A stretch of 64,000 nucleotides of DNA from Proteiniclasticum sp. (GCF_003514505.1 NZ_DOPX01000026.1:1-64000); one strand, 5' to 3'. Shown: positions 7,382 through 15,529, numbered from the stretch's first letter. Numbers and translations are program-made. The notes: a model not told the origin generated them from the letters alone.

Positions 7382-8719
7382 TTAAGCTCCCTCCTTTTTC
7401 TTCTCATCCAATGTTCGGATGGCCGCCTTGGCATCTCTGATGTTCTGCAGAAGAGGAATCTTGGAAGGACAAATATAGCTGCAGTTACCGCATTCAATAC
7501 AGTCCATGGCACCTAAGGCCCTGGCCTTTTCCAAATCTCCCCGTCTGTACGCCTCACTGATGAGGACAGGCTGAAGGTTCACTGGGCAGACATGAATGCA
7601 TTCCGCACATCTGATGCAGTCACTTTCTTCTCCGATTCTGGACTCCTTCTCATTGAGCGCCGTAATGGCAGTCATGGCCTTCATCACAGGTATTTGAACA
7701 TCTGAGAGCGTTCTTCCCATCATTGGTCCTCCACTTAAAAGCTTCTCAGGGGACTGGATAAAGCCTCCACAATCCTTCAAAAGGCTCTCCACGGGTGTTC
7801 CGATCCTTACCAGAAGATTCTTTGGACTTTTCACTGGCGTACCTGAGACAGAAACCACTCGTTCATAGAGCGGCTCTTTGAACGCTATCGCCCGATAAGA
7901 GGCTCTTGCAGATGAAACATTCATCACAACGCATCGGACTTCCGCAGGAAGCCCGGCAGGCCTTACCTCTCTGCCTGTGAGAAGCTTAATGAGATTCTTT
8001 TCAGATCCTCTGGGATACATGGTCTTCATGGGCACTACCCGAAGATTTGAAAGGTGCGCACCTGCATTCTCAACCGCTATTATGGCATCTTTTTTGTTAT
8101 CCTCTATGGCTACATACACATTCTGAAGTTTCGGGAAAAGATACGATACGGTCTCAATTCCTTTGATAATCTCTTCTGTATACTCGAGCATCACCCGATG
8201 GTCTGAGGTGGAATAGGGTTCGCATTCTGCTCCATTGATGATCAGCGTGTCAATGACACTGCCTTTGGGAGGATTCAGTTTCACTGCTGTTGGAAAAGCT
8301 GCTCCACCCATGCCTACGATACCCGCCTCCTGAATTCTTTCCAGTATCAGCGCAGCCTCAGTGATCTGCTCTGCTTCAGTTTTAATGTCTGCACTCAGCG
8401 TATCAAGACCGTCATTCTCCACTATGATGCAATCTGAAAAACCATTTAATGTCGGTCTTTTTTCAATAGCCATGACTGTTCCGGATACGGAGGCATGCAC
8501 ATTGGCTGATATCATCCCTGGAGCTTTTGCAAGAAGGGTGCCGATACACACTTTCTCACCGACGGATACCACGGGTTCAGCGGGTGCTCCAATATGCATG
8601 GACATCGGATAAATCAGCTGCTTTGGAATCGTTGCTTGTTCAATGGGTAACCCATTTGTTCTTTCCTTCATCTCATTTGGATGACTGCCCCCATGCTTTC
8701 CCATAAAAAATAATCTCAT
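7382..8719 (-). CDS. rnfC: RnfC-type NADH-binding iron-sulfur subunit
   Basis: This 445-residue protein follows RnfC order: an N-terminal RnfC barrel-sandwich region (IGAPAEPVVSVGEKV), an NADH/FMN-binding region with GIVGMGGAAFPT and GAECEPY, a SLBB-like region, and two C-terminal [4Fe-4S] motifs, CIRCAECIHVCP and CIECGNCSYICP. RnfC is the NAD(H)-side entry of the Rnf complex. PduS-type cobalamin reductases look similar, but the adjacent rnfD favours RnfC. It is the first gene of a two-gene unit. A TATAAT at 8786-8791 on the minus strand could be its -10 box, with no convincing -35. Confidence 0.88.
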   Translation of the reverse strand: MRLFFMGKHGGSHPNEMKERTNGLPIEQATIPKQLIYPMSMHIGAPAEPVVSVGEKVCIGTLLAKAPGMISANVHASVSGTVMAIEKRPTLNGFSDCIIVENDGLDTLSADIKTEAEQITEAALILERIQEAGIVGMGGAAFPTAVKLNPPKGSVIDTLIINGAECEPYSTSDHRVMLEYTEEIIKGIETVSYLFPKLQNVYVAIEDNKKDAIIAVENAGAHLSNLRVVPMKTMYPRGSEKNLIKLLTGREVRPAGLPAEVRCVVMNVSSARASYRAIAFKEPLYERVVSVSGTPVKSPKNLLVRIGTPVESLLKDCGGFIQSPEKLLSGGPMMGRTLSDVQIPVMKAMTAITALNEKESRIGEESDCIRCAECIHVCPVNLQPVLISEAYRRGDLEKARALGAMDCIECGNCSYICPSKIPLLQNIRDAKAAIRTLDEKKKEGA

Positions 8720-8845
8720 GAAATCATTCCTTTCAAAAGTTCCCTGGAGTTATGGTGTTCATCATACCCCATCTATTCTTAGTATATTATATTTCACGTA
8801 AGAGAGGCGGTAATTCACAGATAATTCAAAAAATCCCTCAAATAG

Positions 8846-8882
8846 GAAAGCCCTTCCCGGGATTTTCCAAAGAAGGGCTTTC
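8846..8882 (-). terminator. terminator after nrdDG
   Basis: Eleven-base arms at 8846-8856 and 8872-8882 pair perfectly, 16 bases beyond the nrdG stop. A T-rich region follows on the minus strand. Confidence 0.7.
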
Positions 8883-8897
8883 TGAAAAAGTACAGTT

Positions 8898-9446
8898 TTA
8901 TGCTCTTATAAGGTGCAGCAAGGAGTCTCCCTTCTTGCTGAGTGATATGATTTTCTGATTGGCGCTGCCAATAAAGGGTCTGTCTACTGTTCTTTCATCC
9001 AGTATAAAAGGCCCGTCTACAAGAAGGTCCGTTTCTTGGAGAAGTTTCTTCACGGAAGGAGTGTTCATCTGGAGCTTAATAAGGTCCATGTGCGTATAAC
9101 CCGTATACGTGATGACATTTCCTCCAAGCTTATGAATCTCCTCTCCAAGAAAAGCCAAGGCTTCTCCCTGCAGAAATGGTTCTCCTCCAGATATGGTTAT
9201 ACCGGCTGCGCCACTGTTCTTGTATGCTTTCACAATCTCGGAAGCACCAATGAGTTTTCCGCCTTCTACACTATGTGTCTCAGGATTATGGCATCCTTTG
9301 CAGTTGTGCACACAGCCTTGGGTAAAAACTACAAATCGGAGGCCTGGTCCATCTACAATGGACTCCTCAATGATTCCAGAGATTCTGATCATCTTTTCGT
9401 CTGAATCAGTTTTCAACCGGTGATTTTGTGAAAGTCTATCAGACAT
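8898..9446 (-). CDS. nrdG: anaerobic ribonucleotide reductase activating protein
   Basis: This 182-residue radical SAM enzyme has the cluster motif C45-x3-C49-x2-C52 (GCVHNCKGCHNPE) and the SAM-binding stretch ITISGGEPFLQ. It generates the glycyl radical on NrdD using S-adenosylmethionine and a reduced [4Fe-4S] cluster. The start overlaps the end of nrdD by eight bases. The first 18 residues are unusual for the family, so initiation at Met19 (MIRISGIIEESIVDGPG) is a reasonable alternative. Confidence 0.92.
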   Translation of the reverse strand: MSDRLSQNHRLKTDSDEKMIRISGIIEESIVDGPGLRFVVFTQGCVHNCKGCHNPETHSVEGGKLIGASEIVKAYKNSGAAGITISGGEPFLQGEALAFLGEEIHKLGGNVITYTGYTHMDLIKLQMNTPSVKKLLQETDLLVDGPFILDERTVDRPFIGSANQKIISLSKKGDSLLHLIRA

Positions 9447-11718
9447 GTTTCACCCTTTCCTGTACTTCTGATCGTTTTGCATCATTGAAACGGTCTAACG
9501 TACCTACGAGATACCCGGTGATTCTTCTGATTCTTTCAAATGGAACCTCCAGTGTTTCTACTCTATGGCATTTTGGACAGGTGTCGCCAATCACTCCCTG
9601 ATAACCACAAACTGGGTCCCGATCCAGAGGATGGTTGATGGAACCATATCCTACCCCTTGATTCTTCATATGTCTGATGATCATTTCCATCGCAGAAGGA
9701 TTAAACCTGGCATTTCCATCCAGCTCCACATAAGTGATATGCCCAGCATTGGTAAGCTCATGATACGGTGCTTCCAATGAAATCTTCTTCAAGGATCCAA
9801 CGGGAAAATATACTGGCACATGGAAAGAGTTTGTATAAAACTCATGATTTGTGATTCCAGGAAGACATCCAAATCTTTTTCGGTCAATGTTTACAAATCT
9901 TCCTGAAAGACCTTCAGCAGGCGTTGCCAGAAGAGTGTAGTTCAGCTTTTCTTTTGAAGCTCTCTCATCACACTTCCTTCTCATAAATCGGATGATCTCC
10001 AGACCAAGTTCCTGTGATGCCTCCTCTTCTCCATGATGGGTTCCGCGTAAAGCAACCAAGGTCTCCGCAAGACCGATAAAGCCAACTGAAAGAGTGCCAT
10101 GTTTAAGAATCCTATCAATTTCTTCTTCTGCACCAAGAGTTTCAGAGTCAATCCAGACTCCTTCTCCCATAAGAAACGGATAATTCTCCACTCTTTTTCT
10201 CTTCTGTATTTCAAAACGGTGTCGAAGCTGTCTGAAGCAAAGTTCCATTCTATCTTCCAGAAGTTCATAGAATTTCTCCAGCGATCCTTCTGCCATGATG
10301 CCGATTCTGGGCAGATTAATGGACGTAAAACTCAGATTCCCTCTACCTTTTGTCACTTCCCTATCCGGGTCAAAAACATTCCCCATGACTCTCGTTCTGC
10401 ATCCCATATAGGATACTTCAGTGTTGTCGTCTCCTTCTTTGTAATACTTGAGATTAAAAGGCGCATCCAGGAAACTGAAGTTCGGGAAGAGTCTTTTGGA
10501 AGAAACTTCAATGGCTCTTTGGAAAAGATCATAGTTAGGATCCAAAGCTTCACTGCTGATGCCTTCTTTTACCTTGAAAATCTGGACTGGGAAGATTGGT
10601 GTTTCTCCATTTCCAAGCCCATCTTCCGTAGCCTGAAGGATCATACGGATTACAAGTCTTGCTGCCGGTGTGATCCCAGTGCCATAATTGATGGAACTGA
10701 ACGGTACCTGTGCTCCCGCTCTGGAGTTCATGGTATTGAGATTATGAATCAGCGACTGCATAGCCTGATAGGTGGAACGTTCGATCTTTCTTCTGGCAAG
10801 ATCGAGAAATTTCCATTCAAATGAAGATGTGTCCCCAGACTTCTCCAGTCCAGCCAGGTAGATGTGAAAATCATTATAGCTTTCAAACTCTGGAAGAGCA
10901 CCTTTATCCTCAAAACTTCCAAGAAAGAGCTCTTTTTCTTCTCTAAGGTCTTTCATGATCTTTTGGAAAGACTTTTCCACTCCTTTGGCCATGGCATTAT
11001 CAAAATTCGGTATAGACTGCCCCCCGTGCATTTCATTCTGATTGGCCTGAAGCGCAATGCAAGCAAGAGCAGCATAGCTTTCAATGCTTTGTGGTTCTCT
11101 TAAAACGCCATGTCCAGTGGAGAAGCCCCCCTTGAACAGTTTATCCAAATCAATCTGACAGCAGGTTTCGGTAAGAAGATAGAAATCCTTGTCATGAATA
11201 TGGATATCCCCCTCTTCATGGGCTTTGGCCATTTCTTTGGGCAGTACATAGTGGTCAATAAAATATTTTGAAGACTCCGAACCATACTTCAGCATCATCC
11301 CCATGGCGGTATTTCCATCCACATTGGCATTTTCCCGTTTGCCATCATCTGATGCCGCATCCGTATAGGATAGTTTTTTGAATCGTTCCATGAGATAGTC
11401 TCGACTCTCACGCAAACTTGCTCTCTCGCTTCGATACAGAGTGTACGCCTTCGCAGTCCTGTACACTCCTTCCTTCATCAGTATAAGCTCAACCAGGTCC
11501 TGAATTTTTTCCACTTCTGGCATTACTCCAGTATCTAGAGAAGATACGACAAGGTTTGTCAAGTAATCCAGTTTATCCCCAGTCAGCAGTTCTTCAGGCA
11601 CTTCACGGTTTGCCTTTTCTATGGCTTCTCTTATTTTAAAATAGTCGAAAGGTACTGTGCTTCCATCTCTTTTTCTGATTTCTCTTGGTGTCCATAAAGG
11701 TGTACTATTATTAACCAT
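9439..11718 (-). CDS. nrdD: anaerobic (class III) ribonucleoside-triphosphate reductase
   Basis: This 759-residue enzyme makes deoxynucleotides without oxygen. An ATP-cone domain fills the N-terminus (IRKRDGSTVPFDYFKIREAI). The catalytic barrel carries the usual TCCQIDL and NLNTMNSRAGAQVPFSSINYG type motifs, and the glycyl-radical loop is RITGYL with Gly735 near the end. The C-terminal zinc site is odd: it reads D-x-x-C-G-Y ... C-P-K-C-H, so one of the usual four cysteines appears to be Asp. GGGGAAACG precedes the ATG. The gene sits about 180 bases downstream of a cobalamin riboswitch terminator, so B12 supply probably limits its transcription. Confidence 0.94.
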   Translation of the reverse strand: MVNNSTPLWTPREIRKRDGSTVPFDYFKIREAIEKANREVPEELLTGDKLDYLTNLVVSSLDTGVMPEVEKIQDLVELILMKEGVYRTAKAYTLYRSERASLRESRDYLMERFKKLSYTDAASDDGKRENANVDGNTAMGMMLKYGSESSKYFIDHYVLPKEMAKAHEEGDIHIHDKDFYLLTETCCQIDLDKLFKGGFSTGHGVLREPQSIESYAALACIALQANQNEMHGGQSIPNFDNAMAKGVEKSFQKIMKDLREEKELFLGSFEDKGALPEFESYNDFHIYLAGLEKSGDTSSFEWKFLDLARRKIERSTYQAMQSLIHNLNTMNSRAGAQVPFSSINYGTGITPAARLVIRMILQATEDGLGNGETPIFPVQIFKVKEGISSEALDPNYDLFQRAIEVSSKRLFPNFSFLDAPFNLKYYKEGDDNTEVSYMGCRTRVMGNVFDPDREVTKGRGNLSFTSINLPRIGIMAEGSLEKFYELLEDRMELCFRQLRHRFEIQKRKRVENYPFLMGEGVWIDSETLGAEEEIDRILKHGTLSVGFIGLAETLVALRGTHHGEEEASQELGLEIIRFMRRKCDERASKEKLNYTLLATPAEGLSGRFVNIDRKRFGCLPGITNHEFYTNSFHVPVYFPVGSLKKISLEAPYHELTNAGHITYVELDGNARFNPSAMEMIIRHMKNQGVGYGSINHPLDRDPVCGYQGVIGDTCPKCHRVETLEVPFERIRRITGYLVGTLDRFNDAKRSEVQERVKHV

Positions 11719-11891
11719 CTCGTTTCCCCATTTCTAAATTTTTAACACACTTTGTATCATAACATGATTCCATCGTATGTATTTTCTGATTTCATCTGGT
11801 TTCTTCTTAGAAATCCCAAATGAATGTCTCCATGTCTTTATGTGAGCGCAGAATCAGCACGTTTTTTCTGCATCACCTCTCTTTCGATCAA

Positions 11892-11917
11892 ATAAAAAAA
11901 CCTGGCAACGCCAAGTT
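11892..11917 (-). terminator. riboswitch expression-platform terminator
   Basis: On the minus strand AACTTGGC and GCCAGGTT form an 8-bp stem with a 3-base loop, followed at once by a T run (T5, A, T2). It lies just after the cobalamin aptamer and about 175 bases before nrdD, so ligand binding would be expected to end transcription here. The remaining 11719-11891 shows no gene. Confidence 0.75.
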
Positions 11918-11939
11918 CAAATCCTACAGAAAATCTGAT

Positions 11940-12040
11940 TTTGCTTGACGCGAGCTGTGCTTACCTCTGATAAAGGATCGGACTATAACCGTTGCGCGAC
12001 AGTGCTGGAATCTCACCAGGCTTCACTTTCATCAGACACA
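11940..12040 (-). promoter_or_regulatory. cobalamin (AdoCbl-type) riboswitch upstream of nrdDG
   Basis: Read on the minus strand, the segment around 11989-12029 has the conserved cobalamin aptamer order: GTGA after a purine-rich strand, GCACTGTCGCGCAACGG, then AGTCCGATCC at about 11975-11985. A near-complementary pair CTGATgAAAG (about 12035) and CTTTATCAG (about 11967) could close the aptamer. The short form resembles the compact class II type. In several bacteria cobalamin riboswitches repress B12-independent reductases when B12 allows the class II enzyme to work; that logic fits nrdDG here. Aptamer limits are approximate. Confidence 0.82.
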
Positions 12041-12151
12041 TATTTACTTTATACACTACCATACCCTCATTGAAAGCACAATCCTTGAAACTTTTTTCTG
12101 ACTGCTCTGCCCTAGTGCAATAATCGTGTTGATCTCTCTATCCATGTGAAG

Positions 12152-12188
12152 AAAAAAGGAGCGGCCCTCTATAAAGCAGGCCTGCTCC
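12152..12188 (-). terminator. terminator of the DEAD-box helicase gene
   Basis: GGAGCGGCC (12158-12166) pairs with GGCCTGCTCC (12179-12188) with one bulge, and the minus strand then runs into six T residues (12152-12157). It separates the helicase from the nrdDG leader. Confidence 0.8.
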
Positions 12189-12230
12189 AGCATCAATATC
12201 TTCTCTATGAAGGTTCACAGTTTTTCAATA

Positions 12231-13544
12231 CTACACTGCTTTTTTATTTTTCGATGGACTTTTTTTAAATCCAGTCTTGTTTACATGGCTCTTCTTCGAA
12301 AAACTCTGTGAAGACTGGTTTACTCCTGATTTCTGTTTCTGCTTCTGCTGCTTTTGCTGTTGCTGTTTTTGGTCCACAGGTTTTGTCTGTGTATCCACAG
12401 CATCGAGAATCTCCAGTGGATACTTATGGTCTTTCACTTCAGGAATCCTTTTGCTGATCAATTTTTCAATATCCCTTAAAAGATTTACCTCTGCAACATC
12501 ACAAAAGGAGATGGCAATGCCTCCAAGCCCCGCTCTTCCAGTTCTTCCGATTCTGTGGACATAAGTCTCAGGAACCTCAGGAAGATCAAAGAGTATCACA
12601 TGGGAAAGTTCTTCTACATCTATCCCTCGGGCAGCGATATCTGTCGCTACCAGAATTTTCGTTTCTCGGTCTTTGAAATTCTTCAGCGCCAGCTGCCTTG
12701 CTGTCTGTGACTTGTTTCCATGGATGGCTTGAGCTTTATAGTTCATTTTGACAAGAGCTTTCACAATTTTATCCGCTCCATGCTTCGTTCTTGAGAAAAC
12801 AAGAACACGGTCCATCTCCAGCGTTTCAAGGAGACTGGTCAATAGATGGATCTTATTCACCTTATTCACTTTATAGACACTCTGTTCTATGGTATCTACC
12901 GTTGACGCCACAGGAGTAATGGTGACCTTAGAAGGTTTTGATAAAATTGAGTTTGCCAGCACCTCTATTTCCTTCGGCATGGTAGCTGAGAAGAAAAGAG
13001 ACTGTCTGTCTGACGGAAGATGGGTGATGATTTTACGGACATCGTGAAGCATCCCCATATCCAGCATCATATCTGCTTCATCCAGCACAAAATGCTCTAC
13101 ATCTTTTAAAGAAATGAACTTCTGCTGAATGAGATCCAAAAGTCTTCCTGGCGTTGCTACAAGTATATCAATCCCTCTACCCAGCACTTCAGTCTGTGGA
13201 TTCTGGGATACACCACCAAAAATAACCGTGGTCTTCAGTTTCAGATATTTGCTGTAGGTCTTAAAACTGTCACTGATCTGAATGGCAAGCTCCCTCGTAG
13301 GTGCAAGAATCAGTGAACGTATTTTTCTTTTTCCTGAGAAGGTCTGTGTTTGGGATAAAGCTTCCAGAATGGGCAATGCGAAAGCAGCCGTTTTCCCTGT
13401 ACCTGTCTGTGCACAGCCAAGGAGGTCTTTCCCTTCTAAAAGAAGTGGTATGGACTGTTCCTGGATTGGCGTGGCATAACTGTACTCTGCCTCTTTCAGC
13501 GCTTTCTGAATTGGTATGGATAGATTTAAATCGGTAAATAACAT
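12231..13544 (-). CDS. DEAD-box ATP-dependent RNA helicase (RhlE/CshA-like)
   Basis: This 437-residue helicase has all core motifs: the Q motif (YATPIQEQSIP), Walker A AQTGTGKT, PTRELAIQ, DEAD (VLDEADMMLDMG), SAT (FFSATMP), and HRIGRTGRAG in the second RecA-like domain. A low-complexity tail rich in Gln, Lys and Ser (about residues 385-437) is typical of RhlE-type enzymes, where it binds RNA. Such helicases unwind structured RNA in ribosome assembly or at low temperature. It is monocistronic, with a promoter about 200 bases upstream and a terminator-like hairpin inside the leader. Confidence 0.92.
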   Translation of the reverse strand: MLFTDLNLSIPIQKALKEAEYSYATPIQEQSIPLLLEGKDLLGCAQTGTGKTAAFALPILEALSQTQTFSGKRKIRSLILAPTRELAIQISDSFKTYSKYLKLKTTVIFGGVSQNPQTEVLGRGIDILVATPGRLLDLIQQKFISLKDVEHFVLDEADMMLDMGMLHDVRKIITHLPSDRQSLFFSATMPKEIEVLANSILSKPSKVTITPVASTVDTIEQSVYKVNKVNKIHLLTSLLETLEMDRVLVFSRTKHGADKIVKALVKMNYKAQAIHGNKSQTARQLALKNFKDRETKILVATDIAARGIDVEELSHVILFDLPEVPETYVHRIGRTGRAGLGGIAISFCDVAEVNLLRDIEKLISKRIPEVKDHKYPLEILDAVDTQTKPVDQKQQQQKQQKQKQKSGVNQSSQSFSKKSHVNKTGFKKSPSKNKKAV

Positions 13545-13622
13545 AAGTACTCCTTTTGCAGCATCTTATTGTGCTGTATTAAATATTGCATCTTATAAAT
13601 TCTGGCAAAATCAGAAAAACCA

Positions 13623-13653
13623 TAAAAAACAGGAACACACAATGCGTTCCTGT
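13623..13653 (-). terminator. terminator hairpin in the helicase leader
   Basis: ACAGGAAC (13629-13636) pairs perfectly with GTTCCTGT (13646-13653), and the minus strand continues with a run of T. It lies between the promoter at 13747-13775 and the helicase start at 13544, so it could be an attenuator, the end of a small leader RNA, or a terminator for the gene at 13887. No coding gene was found in 13545-13886. Confidence 0.65.
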
Positions 13654-13746
13654 ACATTGAATCCGATTCATTTCTGATGACCAAAACATAATACTGCAAA
13701 GAAGTATACAAATGGTCTCTACCTGAAAAGTTGCTTTTAAAAGTAT

Positions 13747-13775
13747 ATCATACTTTTTCATTATTTGCTTGATAA
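13747..13775 (-). promoter_or_regulatory. promoter for the helicase leader
   Basis: On the minus strand TTATCA (13770-13775) and TATGAT (13747-13752) stand 17 bases apart. Transcription would begin near 13740 and cross the hairpin at 13629-13653 before reaching the helicase. Confidence 0.5.
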
Positions 13776-13886
13776 TTTTTAGCACAGCTTATTTCGAGCT
13801 TATTTCGGCTTGTTTCTACCTGAAGTGATATAGTATTCAGAAACCATCCCAAATATCAATTCGAGATTTAACTTCATGAATGCACT

Positions 13887-14120
13887 CTATTTCCCCTTGG
13901 TTCTCATCTTCTCAAAATAATAAATGCCATTCATGATCAATGCGCCTAAAGCAATGTATGCTGCATAGCTGTCTTTCGCACCATGTATGGTGTAGTACTC
14001 CACATAGCTCAGACCACTCTCCAGAGCTTCCTGCCGATAAGATGCTTGAGGCCACAAGATCAACCCATAGACAGCAATGGCAAAAACAATGTTCATAACC
14101 AGCATTTTTTTCTCTCTCAT
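13887..14120 (-). CDS. small membrane protein of unknown function
   Basis: This 77-residue protein has two hydrophobic stretches (about residues 8-25 and 52-68) and a basic C-terminus (EKMRTKGK). No family is recognised. The start is supported by AAGGAG seven bases upstream and by a near-consensus promoter at 14148-14176, so it is a genuine single-gene unit. Confidence 0.65.
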   Translation of the reverse strand: MREKKMLVMNIVFAIAVYGLILWPQASYRQEALESGLSYVEYYTIHGAKDSYAAYIALGALIMNGIYYFEKMRTKGK

Positions 14121-14147
14121 AACAGCACTCCTTCATTCATATATCTA

Positions 14148-14176
14148 ATAATATAACATAAGCTTTTTTTTGTAAA
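14148..14176 (-). promoter_or_regulatory. promoter of the small membrane protein gene
   Basis: On the minus strand TTTACA (14171-14176) and TATTAT (14148-14153) are separated by 17 bases, ending 28 bases before the ATG. Confidence 0.65.
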
Positions 14177-14281
14177 TTCTAATATTTTTGATTTCTGTTA
14201 TGGTATATTCAGTAAAACCAGTGAAATATTGTATATACAACCGAGGAAAGGGCCGTTCTTTTGTGATTCTCCATATTTTTA

Positions 14282-14309
14282 TTGATTTTTAAGAAATGCA
14301 CCGTATAAT
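14282..14309 (+). promoter_or_regulatory. promoter of ssrA (tmRNA)
   Basis: TTGATT (14282-14287) and TATAAT (14304-14309) are 16 bases apart, 17 bases upstream of the mature tmRNA 5' end. Confidence 0.75.
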
Positions 14310-14326
14310 GTAGTATATACCTTCAT

Positions 14327-14677
14327 GGGGATGTATTGGCTTCGACGGGGGTATGGAGCACTTGATAAGCGAGTAGAAGGAAGCTATGGACCTGCTTTAA
14401 AAAACTATGGCGAAAAGATAAACGCAGAAGATAATTTTGCACTAGCAGCTTAGTCTGCTACGTTCTACCCGGGATGTCCGCTGCCTGGGATAGAGCGCCG
14501 ATTAGCGGAAAAACGAGCCTGAGTAAGCTTTGCCTCAGGAACGGAATAAATGAAGCTACCAACGGCCAAGTCTGCTTGTAAACTAAGTCGGAGGGAATTT
14601 TAATTACAAAGCTACACTCGTAGAAAGTCCTGTTCTTCGACTTTCGGACAGGGGTTCGACACCCCTCATCTCCACCA
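14327..14677 (+). ncRNA. ssrA: transfer-messenger RNA (tmRNA)
   Basis: This 351-base RNA frees stalled ribosomes and tags their products for proteolysis. The 5' end GGGGATG pairs with CATCTCC before the encoded CCA to make a 7-bp acceptor stem. The T-arm GGGTTCGACACCC lies at about 14652-14664. The tag reading frame begins at GCA (14424) and gives AEDNFALAA before TAG (14451-14453). The tag and secondary elements fit Clostridia. The last 18 bases also serve as the prophage attachment site, so the gene stays intact after integration. The native terminator has been moved to 55351-55403. Confidence 0.97.
14660..14677 (+). repeat. attL core
   Basis: The 18-bp sequence cacccctcatctccacca closes the tmRNA T-arm and acceptor stem including CCA. 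The identical copy lies at 55326-55343. Bases on either side differ, which fixes the repeat length. Confidence 0.9.
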
Positions 14678-14702
14678 GTGCTATCCATAACTGGAAAGCT
14701 TT

Positions 14703-14742
14703 AAACACCCTAGCTCATAATAGAGTTAAGGGTGTTTTTATT
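14703..14742 (+). terminator. prophage-supplied terminator behind ssrA
   Basis: AAACACCCT (14703-14711) pairs with AGGGTGTTT (14729-14737), with inner pairing of the loop and a T-rich tail. It lies just inside the prophage and replaces the host ssrA terminator displaced to the far end. Confidence 0.8.
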
Positions 14743-14771
14743 TTAATTAACAATTTGTTCGCAAACACCTC

Positions 14772-14800
14772 TTGATTGCTTCGGAATACCGATGCATAAT
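14772..14800 (+). promoter_or_regulatory. promoter of the left-end plus-strand genes
   Basis: TTGATT (14772-14777) and CATAAT (14795-14800) are 17 bases apart and end 40 bases before the ATG at 14841. Confidence 0.6.
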
Positions 14801-14840
14801 AAGAACATAAGATAAAACAAAATAACGGAGGTAACTAAAA

Positions 14841-15062
14841 ATGAGAACATGGGAAAGAGACATTTACTACATCGAGGAAGAGGCATTCGACTACAGCCTG
14901 CACAAGTTTGTTGTGTACACCCATGATGGTGATGTAATCGCAGAGATCGTTCCAAACTCAATCGAAGATATGGAAGTGGTAATTGCAGACCTGAATAACG
15001 GCGCTGATGTTCACGGATGGGAAAATGGTCAGGGCGAAACAATCGTAATACCAGGACGCTAA
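14841..15062 (+). CDS. prophage hypothetical protein
   Basis: This 73-residue, acidic protein (RDIYYIEEEAFDYSLHKF, then DGDVIAEIVPNSIEDMEVV) matches no family I recognise. GGAGGT stands at the right distance before the ATG. It is the first gene of a plus-strand unit transcribed away from attL, with a good promoter. Being next to attL and outside the lytic modules, it is probably a lysogenically expressed gene. Confidence 0.55.
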   Translation: MRTWERDIYYIEEEAFDYSLHKFVVYTHDGDVIAEIVPNSIEDMEVVIADLNNGADVHGWENGQGETIVIPGR

Positions 15063-15121
15063 ATTCTAAGGCCCAGAGGGAGCCTAAATCCCTCTTTTTA
15101 ATGTACCAGGAGGAAAAGACT

Positions 15122-15529
15122 ATGAAAGCAGATCTAAATGTTATTGAGTGGCTCATCAACAGATCAGGTATCAGCAGATACTCCATCTCTAAAGCAACAG
15201 GCATCGGCCAAGCGACTTTATCAGACCTTGCAACGGGAAAGACCTCTCTAGATAAAATGACCTTAGGAAATGCCATAAAGCTCACAGAGTATGCGAGTAA
15301 ATATAATGATATGGAAAGGAGCAAACACATGGACTGTAAGTATTTTGCATCACTAACCAACATCCAGGGAGCTACCTTCGATACGGAAGGATTTGACACC
15401 ATCGAAGAGGCTAAAGGATGGGCTAAGGAAAGAGGACAGACTTTTTATTTTGGGGAATGGCATGACTACACCGTGAGGATCTATGAGACTGGAAAACTTG
15501 ATCCCATCGAGGAATACAAAGAGAGGTAG
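15122..15529 (+). CDS. HTH protein with an additional C-terminal domain
   Basis: This 135-residue protein has an N-terminal helix-turn-helix (INRSGISRYSISKATGIGQATLSDLATGKTSLDKM in outline) of the small XRE-like type seen in prophage regulators and antitoxins. The remainder (from about residue 70) is unrelated. GGAGG lies nine bases before the ATG at 15122, which is preferred over a longer upstream reading that overlaps the previous gene. A second good ribosome site (AAAGGAG) precedes an in-frame ATG at 15330, so a shorter product of the C-terminal half (MDCKYFASL...) is possible. Function unknown. Confidence 0.6.
   Translation: MKADLNVIEWLINRSGISRYSISKATGIGQATLSDLATGKTSLDKMTLGNAIKLTEYASKYNDMERSKHMDCKYFASLTNIQGATFDTEGFDTIEEAKGWAKERGQTFYFGEWHDYTVRIYETGKLDPIEEYKER

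Noticed and set aside
7381..7512. Longer N-terminus for RnfD starting at 7512
   Set aside because: The extra 44 residues overlap the end of rnfC and do not look like RnfD; a well-spaced GGAGG precedes the ATG at 7380.
10099..10824. Plus-strand open frame of 241 codons
   Set aside because: It lies wholly antisense to nrdD, a well-supported gene, and its translation has no recognisable domain.
12340..12380. Low-complexity CTG/TTG-rich tract
   Set aside because: It encodes the Gln/Lys-rich tail of the RNA helicase on the minus strand, a usual feature of such proteins.
14750..14775. LexA-box-like sequence (CGAAC...TGTT)
   Set aside because: Only one half matches the Gram-positive SOS consensus; the other half site is degenerate.
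14743..15402. Minus-strand open frame of 219 codons beside attL
   Set aside because: It is antisense to two plus-strand genes with good ribosome sites and a promoter; it shows no ribosome site or family likeness.
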